64,000 nt of DNA from Aquimarina aggregata (GTDB lineage Bacteria > Bacteroidota > Bacteroidia > Flavobacteriales > Flavobacteriaceae): positions 1 through 64,000 of the forward strand of contig NZ_LQRT01000013.1 of NCBI RefSeq assembly GCF_001632745.1. The letters are read 5' to 3'. Position numbers and translations under genes: made by a program. Positions 54,545 to 61,346 of the stretch are shown here, one piece after another. How positions within the stretch are numbered: position 1 is the stretch's first letter; every line of letters begins with the position of its first letter. The notes beneath the pieces were generated by a model. The model was not told the origin of the DNA, searched no databases, and saw only the letters and a program-made list of their open reading frames with translations.

Positions 54545-55060
54545 ATGATTTATCGTTTCAGAGTTATACTAGACACCGAGGAAGATGTGTTTAGAGATAT
54601 CGAAATTGAACAGGATGCGTCTTTAGAGCAGTTTCATAATGTAATCACTCAATCCTTTGGATTTGATGGTACCGAAATGGCATCTTTTTATATTAGTGAT
54701 GACCAATGGAATCAAGGTGAAGAAATATCTTTATTTGATATGAGTGAAGGATCGCAGTCTACACGATTAATGAATGAGACTTCCTTAATCGATGTTGCTC
54801 ATGAGGCATCTCCTAAATTACTTTATATCTATGACTTTTTAAGTATGTGGACGTTTATGATAGAGCTCGCCGAGATCGCAGAATATGAGAATGGGATGGA
54901 ATATCCTAATATCATGTTTGTACATGGACAAATACCCGATCAAGCACCAAATAAAGAATTTGTAGCTGATGAATCTGATCAGTATGCCGATGAGAGTTCT
55001 GAAGAGTTTATGGATCCAGATGAGTATGATGATCTTGGATTTGACGAAAACTGGAATTAA
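54545..55060 (+). CDS. pRiA4b ORF-3-like protein
   Basis: 171 aa. The IYRFRVILDTEEDVFRDIEIEQDASLEQFHNVITQSFGFDG start is the signature of the pRiA4b ORF-3/IS1096 TnpR-like family (ubiquitin-like fold), which is found on plasmids and transposons but is also common on Bacteroidetes chromosomes. The last 40 residues are highly acidic (ESSEEFMDPDEYDDLGFDENW). No transposase or terminal repeats are near, so it is not evidence of a mobile element here. Function unknown. Confidence 0.88.
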   Translation: MIYRFRVILDTEEDVFRDIEIEQDASLEQFHNVITQSFGFDGTEMASFYISDDQWNQGEEISLFDMSEGSQSTRLMNETSLIDVAHEASPKLLYIYDFLSMWTFMIELAEIAEYENGMEYPNIMFVHGQIPDQAPNKEFVADESDQYADESSEEFMDPDEYDDLGFDENWN

Positions 55061-55108
55061 AATATTAACTAAAAAAATTCTCAGCAATATGTTGAGATAA
55101 TATATGTT

Positions 55109-56167
55109 ATGATCAATCTATATAGTACCCAAATTGAATCTCTTTCTGTACACAAAGTAGGAAATAAAAACAAAGGAGAAAACCTTTTCCTTTCTGAGTC
55201 ACCATATTTAGTTAATGATGAATTAACCGCTATTCTGAAAGAATATTTCTTTAAACCATTTAGAGAAAAAGAAGAGAATTATTTTCAATTTGCAAATGAT
55301 GTTGATGTAGAGTTTAATCCTTTATACAAAATTGTAAGTGAAATTTTTGATAATCCATCATCTGTACATGAAAAATCAAAACGAATCGCTTCTTTGTTAT
55401 ATGAACAGTCTAATCATCCACATATTAAAAGTGGTGAATTATATGTAACGTATCTCGAAAATGTTACTATTGATAATGAAAAAGTAGACGCACTTGGAGT
55501 ATTTAAATCAGAATTAAAACATGATTTTCTTCAGTTTGAAGAAAAAGAAACAGATATAGAACTTCTTATTCAACAAGGTGTTAACCTTAACAAACTAGAC
55601 AAAGGATGTCTTATCTTTAATCATAAAAAAGAAGAAGGTTACAAAGTTTTATCTATCGACTCGAATAGGTATGACACCAAGTATTGGCTAGAAAATTTCT
55701 TAGGTGTTGAGGCCTTTGCAGATGAGAATTTTTATACTAAAAAATACATGAAATTCTGCCAGGACTTTGCAAAAGACGTTGTGTTACCTGCCGAAGACAA
55801 AAAGGAAGAAGTAATGTTTATGAATCGCGCCGTAAATCATTTTGCAAAAAACGATGAATTCGAAGAAACTGCTTTCTTAAATGATGTAATTGATAATCCT
55901 GATCTAATACCAGAGTTTAAACATTACAAAACAGAAAAAGCACCTAAGTATCAAATCGAAGATCTTACTACCTTCCCTATTGCGAATAATGCGGTAACCG
56001 CTGCTCGTAAAAAGATAAAAAATGTTATCAATTTGGATACCAACGTGCAAATAAAAATGGATTTTATAAATCCTGAATCAGCCGAAAAATTTGTAGAAAA
56101 AGGGTGGGATGAAGAAAAACAGATGTATTACTATCTTGTTTATTTTAATAAAGAACAAAAGACCTAA
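55109..56167 (+). CDS. Nucleoid-associated protein, NdpA/YejK family
   Basis: 352 aa, soluble. It matches the 37-kDa nucleoid-associated protein family: VHKVGNKNKGENLFLSESPYLVNDELTAILKEYFFKPF near the N-terminus, GELYVTYLENVTIDNEKVDALGVFKSE in the middle, and IKMDFINPESAEKFVEKGWDEEKQMYYYLVYF at the end. Thought to bind DNA or the nucleoid; role unclear. An 8-bp hairpin TCTCAGCA-ATA-TGTTGAGA (55079-55097) lies just before its start. Confidence 0.9.
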   Translation: MINLYSTQIESLSVHKVGNKNKGENLFLSESPYLVNDELTAILKEYFFKPFREKEENYFQFANDVDVEFNPLYKIVSEIFDNPSSVHEKSKRIASLLYEQSNHPHIKSGELYVTYLENVTIDNEKVDALGVFKSELKHDFLQFEEKETDIELLIQQGVNLNKLDKGCLIFNHKKEEGYKVLSIDSNRYDTKYWLENFLGVEAFADENFYTKKYMKFCQDFAKDVVLPAEDKKEEVMFMNRAVNHFAKNDEFEETAFLNDVIDNPDLIPEFKHYKTEKAPKYQIEDLTTFPIANNAVTAARKKIKNVINLDTNVQIKMDFINPESAEKFVEKGWDEEKQMYYYLVYFNKEQKT

Positions 56168-56183
56168 ACATTCATAATTCGTT

Positions 56184-56957
56184 ATGGACTATATTCTTGT
56201 TGGTATTGTAGCATTACTTGGATCTGGTCTAACTTTTTTTTCTGGTTTTGGCTTAGGCACTTTGCTTATGCCTGTTTTTGCATTATTTTTTCCTATCGAT
56301 ATTGCTATCGCCTTGACCGCTATTGTTCATTTACTTAATAATCTTTTTAAGTTAACATTAGTTGGAAAAAAAGCTAGCACAAGGACTGTCTTACGTTTTG
56401 GATTACCAGCTATAGTGTTTGCATTATTAGGGGCTTACGTTTTGGGTACTCTTACAGATATTAAACCTATTTACAGTTATACGCTTTATAACAAATTACA
56501 TGAAATTACTGTTGTAAAAATCTGTATCGCTGCATTATTAACTTTCTTTTCTCTTTTTGATCTGATACCTAAATTGAAAAGATTAGAAATAGATACAAAA
56601 TACTTGCCTATCGGTGGAGCGTTAAGTGGTTTTTTTGGAGGAATCTCTGGACATCAAGGAGCCTTACGAACTGCTTTTCTTATACGAGCAAAACTAAGTA
56701 AAGAAGCCTTTATCGCTACAGGGGTAGTAATCGCTTGCTTCATTGACATTTCAAGAATTTCTGTATATGCAAAAGATATTTTTAAATTAGGTAATCAACT
56801 TAATTACAAATTACTAATCACAGCAATCTTAATGGCCTTTATTGGCGCTTATATTGGCAAATTATTTTTAAAAAAAATAACTATAAATACGATACAAGTA
56901 ACTGTTGGTTTCCTTTTAATTATTTTTTCGATCTTTTTAGGAATAGGGATACTTTAA
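56184..56957 (+). CDS. TSUP-family permease (TauE/SafE)
   Basis: 257 aa with seven or eight predicted spans. It has the family pattern ILVGIVALLGSGLTFFSGFGLGTLLMPVFALFFPIDIAIALTAIVHLLNN at the start and the repeated half LPIGGALSGFFGGISGHQGALRTAFLIRAKL. TSUP proteins export sulfite, sulfoacetate or other organic anions. The substrate is unknown; it follows the NdpA-like gene by 16 nt and is probably cotranscribed. Confidence 0.9.
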   Translation: MDYILVGIVALLGSGLTFFSGFGLGTLLMPVFALFFPIDIAIALTAIVHLLNNLFKLTLVGKKASTRTVLRFGLPAIVFALLGAYVLGTLTDIKPIYSYTLYNKLHEITVVKICIAALLTFFSLFDLIPKLKRLEIDTKYLPIGGALSGFFGGISGHQGALRTAFLIRAKLSKEAFIATGVVIACFIDISRISVYAKDIFKLGNQLNYKLLITAILMAFIGAYIGKLFLKKITINTIQVTVGFLLIIFSIFLGIGIL

Positions 56958-57111
56958 ATAAAAAAACCTTTTATCTAAAGTATCATTCCTCTTTTCAAAT
57001 CATTAAAAATTGAACGGACTAGGTAACAAAAAGTCTTTTAAAGACATTAATCATTAGCAAAATAACTAATTAATTTATCTTCAATAGATAACTAATATTA
57101 CATTTTTAAAT

Positions 57112-58290
57112 ATGAAAAGAATACTATTTCTATCGACATCACTTATGCTCTCATTTTTTGCAAGTGTTGCCCAAGACACAATTGTTGCCAAAGAAGATGT
57201 TCATATTAATAAAGGAACATATTCAACCAATTCTACTGGAAATGGTTTAGGGAATTTAATTCTCTTCGGGGATGGTGGCAATGGAGGTGGTTGGCAATCT
57301 TCTATTAAATGGTCAGGTCTAGATGGTTTTAACTCAAGTATCAGTAGTGGTTCACGTATCAATGCAGAAATTACAGTAGGTAATGTTGGGTCTTATGGAA
57401 AATCTGATCTGATTTTTAAAACTAAAGGGACAAATAACGATGGGGTACCAACAGAAAAATTACGAATTACATCTTCTGGTAATATCGGTATAGGAACAAC
57501 GTCTCCAGACTCAAAATTAACCGTCGTCGGCCATGTCAATATAGGAGGTGAAGGTAATTATAGATTACGTACCCGACATGTTGATGGAAAACATTTTCAA
57601 AATAGTAATGTTGATGACTTATATCTTAATTACAATACAGGTAAACATGTGAGAGTAGGGTTTGGTGGCCAAGACTCGAATCTATATGTTAGTGGTAATA
57701 TGGGAATAGGAACGAACAATCCTAAAGAAAAATTACAAATCGGAGAGTCATATACTTTTCATGATGGCGGACATAAAGTAATAGGATTTTTATACAGACC
57801 ATCAGGAGATATCGACATGGATAACACAAAATATGGCGCAGAAATTCGTTTCGATCCAACTAATGGTATATTAGGTTTAGGCACTTCATCATCTTTAACG
57901 AATGGTGCTAGGTCTCAATTATTTATAAATAAATCAGGTAGTGTTGGAATTGGAACCAGAGACACAAAAGGATATAGACTTGCTGTAGTAGGTAAAGTTG
58001 TTGCTGAAGAAGTAAAAGTTGCTCTATATAACACTTGGCCAGATTATGTGTTTGAAGAAAATTATGAGCTTCCAACATTAAAAGAAGTAGAAATTCACAT
58101 TCAAGAAAAAGGACATTTACCTAATATTCCTTCTGCAAAAAAAGTAGAAAAAGAAGGTATCCAATTAGGTGAAATGAATGCTAAATTACTCCAAAAAATT
58201 GAAGAATTAACCTTATATATCATCGCACAAAATAAGAAAACAGAGCAGCTTCAAAAAGAAGTAGCATTACTTAAACAAAAAATTAAATAA
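57112..58290 (+). CDS. Secreted tail-fibre-like protein
   Basis: 392 aa. Signal peptide (about 1-20, ending FASVAQD). Three repeated SGNIGIGTTSPDSKLTVVG / GNMGIGTNNPKEKLQIGE / GSVGIGTRDTKGYRLAVVGK blocks, each a beta-prism-like unit seen in phage tail fibres and in many Bacteroidetes secreted proteins. The C-terminal segment WPDYVFEENYELPTLKEVE, then EKGHLPNIPSAKKVEKEGI and a coiled coil (about 345-392), is a conserved Bacteroidetes ending, perhaps a trimerisation domain. No phage genes nearby, so this is a host surface protein of unknown function. Confidence 0.88.
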   Translation: MKRILFLSTSLMLSFFASVAQDTIVAKEDVHINKGTYSTNSTGNGLGNLILFGDGGNGGGWQSSIKWSGLDGFNSSISSGSRINAEITVGNVGSYGKSDLIFKTKGTNNDGVPTEKLRITSSGNIGIGTTSPDSKLTVVGHVNIGGEGNYRLRTRHVDGKHFQNSNVDDLYLNYNTGKHVRVGFGGQDSNLYVSGNMGIGTNNPKEKLQIGESYTFHDGGHKVIGFLYRPSGDIDMDNTKYGAEIRFDPTNGILGLGTSSSLTNGARSQLFINKSGSVGIGTRDTKGYRLAVVGKVVAEEVKVALYNTWPDYVFEENYELPTLKEVEIHIQEKGHLPNIPSAKKVEKEGIQLGEMNAKLLQKIEELTLYIIAQNKKTEQLQKEVALLKQKIK

Positions 58291-58306
58291 TTACATAATA
58301 CATGTT

Positions 58307-58345
58307 CAAAGTCAAGTTCTGTCTTTAGTATAGTATTTGACTTTG
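58307..58345. terminator. Hairpin between convergent genes
   Basis: CAAAGTCAA (58307-58315) and TTGACTTTG (58337-58345) form a 9-bp stem with a 21-nt loop between the tail-fibre-like gene and the convergent gene on the minus strand. The long loop makes it a weak terminator candidate. Confidence 0.5.
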
Positions 58346-58362
58346 GGCATCAACTTTTAAAA

Positions 58363-59430
58363 TCAACCCTCTAATAGCCGCTTCATATTAACATTTTCAT
58401 AATTACGGCGTACAAAATCCATCGCGGTTTTTAAAACTTCTCCCATAGATATACTACGTCTAAAATTTAGATCAAGTGTAAAATTATATAAATGTTCTCT
58501 TAGCTGTTTAATATTATCCTCTGTAGAAATAGTATCTCTACACATACAGTTAACCAAAGTTTCATACCTAGACCTAGAGTTAAGGATTCGTTTTGCCAAG
58601 ACGGATCGCTCTTCCTTCTTATACTGTTCTATCGAGCTCGCTTGTAACTTACTCATTACTAAATCTACCATCGCAAAATTTTCTTTAAAAAATTGTGGCT
58701 GATACACTTTTAATTTCCCTTCAAAACACTGTTGATCAAAGTCAATAGCCCTAATTTTATATTCTACATGTTCAAAATCATGAATAGGTATAATGACATA
58801 ATTATAGGATCGCATATCCCCTAACAAACGCATTTGGCAACGTTCATTAAATTTCACGAACTCTTTAGCGATTTGTGACTTTGCCTGATCACTTAAATCA
58901 GGTAAAAAATCTTTAATAAATACATCTCCTGGTATACCAGCAATATGTTCTTCTATCAATGTATTTTTATAAACCAAAAAATTGATGCGATTAGGAGAAA
59001 ACATATGTTCTAATTCTAATCCATAAATTCGTGATGCATCTGCTTTTTTTACATAAATATAAGTGTAATTATCATTAAGAATATTTCTAATTTTTACTCT
59101 AAAAGGTTTAGAATTACCAAAAGTACAATAGTCTATCGCATCAATATTCAAAAATTCAATAGCATCTTCATTTCCATCAGAATGTAAAATCGTATATACT
59201 TTTTTAAGACTAGATTCTATTTCAGGCCTTTCGTGCTCTTCATAATACACTCTAACCCATAATGTATCCACATCATTACTATCATACACCACAATAGAAC
59301 CCGAAAACCTAAGCAAATCATCATAAAATACTGGGATTTTAATTTTTCGATTGCACTCCTTTAAATACGCATCTAATTCATCGTTTATAGGATAGGTTGG
59401 TTTTTTTTTAGACATTAATTTTTCTTCCAT
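58363..59430 (-). CDS. Uncharacterised protein with kinase-like motifs
   Basis: 355 aa, soluble, no signal peptide. I do not recognise a named family. Residues 200-235 read RLLGDMRSYNYVIIPIHDFE and then IRAIDFDQ. The spacing Asp205-x4-Asn210 and the later Asp230 in IDFD match the catalytic loop (HxDxxxxN) and metal-binding (IDFD/DFG) motifs of aminoglycoside-phosphotransferase-like kinases. A lysine-rich YIYVKKAD (about 124-131) and GLELEHMF follow where the ATP lysine and helix-C glutamate might lie. The rest is helical and ends MKRLLEG. An in-frame Met at residue 6 is an alternative start. Kinase-like assignment is inference. Confidence 0.8.
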   Translation of the reverse strand: MEEKLMSKKKPTYPINDELDAYLKECNRKIKIPVFYDDLLRFSGSIVVYDSNDVDTLWVRVYYEEHERPEIESSLKKVYTILHSDGNEDAIEFLNIDAIDYCTFGNSKPFRVKIRNILNDNYTYIYVKKADASRIYGLELEHMFSPNRINFLVYKNTLIEEHIAGIPGDVFIKDFLPDLSDQAKSQIAKEFVKFNERCQMRLLGDMRSYNYVIIPIHDFEHVEYKIRAIDFDQQCFEGKLKVYQPQFFKENFAMVDLVMSKLQASSIEQYKKEERSVLAKRILNSRSRYETLVNCMCRDTISTEDNIKQLREHLYNFTLDLNFRRSISMGEVLKTAMDFVRRNYENVNMKRLLEG

Positions 59431-59579
59431 ACACTGCGATCATTTCAGTTAGCAATTTACAAATTACTATTTTGATACTGTTAAAACTTTACACAATCAA
59501 AAAAAGACAATAACATATTTATGTAACAAAAACTCGTACTGATCGTCTTGTTTAATATAACCACCAAAACTAATCACAA

Positions 59580-60479
59580 TTGGAAAATATACTCACGCTA
59601 CATAATCTTACCAAAAAATTTGGTCCGATTACAGCTGTAAATGACCTTTCTTTTACTATAAAAAAAGGAAATGTCTATGGCATTCTTGGACCCAATGGAA
59701 GTGGTAAATCAACTACACTTGGTATTGTACTTAATGTTGTTAATGAAACTTCGGGTTCATTTACTTGGTTCGATGGCAACACTTCAACACATGATGCATT
59801 AAAAAAGGTTGGCGCTATAATCGAGCGCCCTAATTTTTACCCGTATATGACTGCTGCACAAAACTTAAAACTAGTTTGTCAAATTAAGGGGGTAACTTCA
59901 GAAAAAATTGAAGAAAAATTAGAAATCGTTGGCTTATTGGAGCGTAAGGATAGTAAATTCAGAACATTTTCTTTGGGAATGAAACAAAGATTAGCCATTG
60001 CTTCAGCTTTACTTAATGATCCTGAAATTTTGATTCTTGATGAACCTACAAACGGTTTAGATCCACAAGGGATTCATCAAATTAGAGAAATCATTAAAAA
60101 AATTGCAGCACAAGGCACTACAATTTTATTAGCCTCTCATTTATTGGATGAAGTTGAAAAAGTATGTAGTCATGTGGTGATTATACGAAAAGGAATTAAA
60201 CTATATTCTGGTCGCGTAGATGAAATGAATGCTAGTTTTGGTTTTTTTGAATTAAAGAGTAACCAAAATTCTGTTCTAAAAGATTGGCTAACAAAACACG
60301 ACGGCTTTAAAAGCCACAAAGAAGAAGATGGAAAAATCATTGCTTTTTTAGCTCAGGAATTAGATGCAGAAAATCTTAACAGGCAATTATATACTGAAGG
60401 AATAGTTCTTACACACTTGGTAAAACGAAAAGAAAGCCTTGAAGAACAGTTTCTACAATTAACCAACAATTTAAACTAA
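59580..60479 (+). CDS. ABC transporter ATP-binding protein, TTG start
   Basis: 299-aa ATPase of the export type. Walker A GPNGSGKST (about 37-45), Q-loop, signature FSLGMKQRLAIASAL, Walker B ILILDEPTNGLDPQG and H-loop ASHLL are all intact. The start is TTG 59580 (MENILTLHNLTKKFG); no in-frame ATG precedes the Walker A region. The C-terminal extension is typical of the bacitracin/multidrug or NatA-like group. It is coupled (4-nt gap) to the permease gene that follows. Confidence 0.94.
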   Translation: MENILTLHNLTKKFGPITAVNDLSFTIKKGNVYGILGPNGSGKSTTLGIVLNVVNETSGSFTWFDGNTSTHDALKKVGAIIERPNFYPYMTAAQNLKLVCQIKGVTSEKIEEKLEIVGLLERKDSKFRTFSLGMKQRLAIASALLNDPEILILDEPTNGLDPQGIHQIREIIKKIAAQGTTILLASHLLDEVEKVCSHVVIIRKGIKLYSGRVDEMNASFGFFELKSNQNSVLKDWLTKHDGFKSHKEEDGKIIAFLAQELDAENLNRQLYTEGIVLTHLVKRKESLEEQFLQLTNNLN

Positions 60480-60483
60480 AGCC

Positions 60484-61320
60484 ATGTTACGACTACTCAA
60501 TATAGAATTTCAAAAATTACGATATAACAAAGCTGCTAAAGTGATTACTATCACTTATTTTGTACTTATAACTTTTATAGCGCTAATCGCCTCGATAGAA
60601 TTTAATTTTGGAGGTGTCAAGTTTAGAATTGCAGATCAAGGAATTTTTAATTTCCCATATATATGGCATTTCAACACCTATATCGCGGCTTGGGCAAAAT
60701 TATTTCTAGCAATAGTTATTGTATCAATGATGGCGAACGAGTACAGCCATAGAACCCTAAAACAAAACCTTATTGATGGGTTAAGCAAAAAAGAATTTAT
60801 AGGATCTAAATTCCTAACTGTTATTGTCTTCTCTATCCTCTCTACTATTTTTCTAATCATTGTATCAATGATATTAGGGGTTAGTTTCTCGGATTATAAT
60901 GAGTTTTCAATTATAGTTTCGGATCTTGAATATGTTTTGGCATATTTCGTAAAACTAGTAGGTTTCTTTGCTTTTTGTATGTTCTTAGGGATTTTTGTAA
61001 AACGCTCTGCTTTTGCATTAGGATTCTTATTTATTTGGTGGATTGTTGAGAACATTATCTATGCATTACTAAAATTCAAAGTATTTAAAGGCTCTACCAT
61101 AGCCGAATCAATCGTTCAGTTTTTTCCTTTAGAATCGATGTCAAACCTAATTAAAGAACCATTTACCAGATTAAATTTTATTCAGTCTGCAGCAAATCAA
61201 TTGGGAGAAAACTTTCAAAAGGATTATACGGTACACTGGTATGGTATCGTTATAGTACTTGTTTGGACTGTAATTTTCGTATATCTTTCTCATCTATTAC
61301 TTAAAAAGAGAGATTTATAA
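60484..61320 (+). CDS. ABC-2 type transporter permease
   Basis: 278 aa with six predicted spans (for example VITITYFVLITFIALIA, LFLAIVIVSMMANEYSHRTLKQNLIDGLSK, FLTVIVFSILSTIFLIIVSMILG, and a final IVIVLVWTVIFVYLSHLLL). NEYSHRTLKQNLIDGLSKKEF is the conserved cytoplasmic loop of ABC-2 membrane subunits. It forms an exporter with the preceding ATPase; substrate unknown. Confidence 0.92.
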   Translation: MLRLLNIEFQKLRYNKAAKVITITYFVLITFIALIASIEFNFGGVKFRIADQGIFNFPYIWHFNTYIAAWAKLFLAIVIVSMMANEYSHRTLKQNLIDGLSKKEFIGSKFLTVIVFSILSTIFLIIVSMILGVSFSDYNEFSIIVSDLEYVLAYFVKLVGFFAFCMFLGIFVKRSAFALGFLFIWWIVENIIYALLKFKVFKGSTIAESIVQFFPLESMSNLIKEPFTRLNFIQSAANQLGENFQKDYTVHWYGIVIVLVWTVIFVYLSHLLLKKRDL

Positions 61321-61346
61321 TATATTTGAGCTTAATTGCTCATTGA

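Noticed and set aside
54545..55060. Evidence of a plasmid or transposon (pRiA4b ORF-3/IS1096-like protein)
   Set aside because: No transposase, terminal inverted repeats or target duplication nearby; the family is common on Bacteroidetes chromosomes.
57112..58290. Prophage tail fibre
   Set aside because: A signal peptide and a Bacteroidetes-type C-terminal end are present and no other phage gene occurs in the window.
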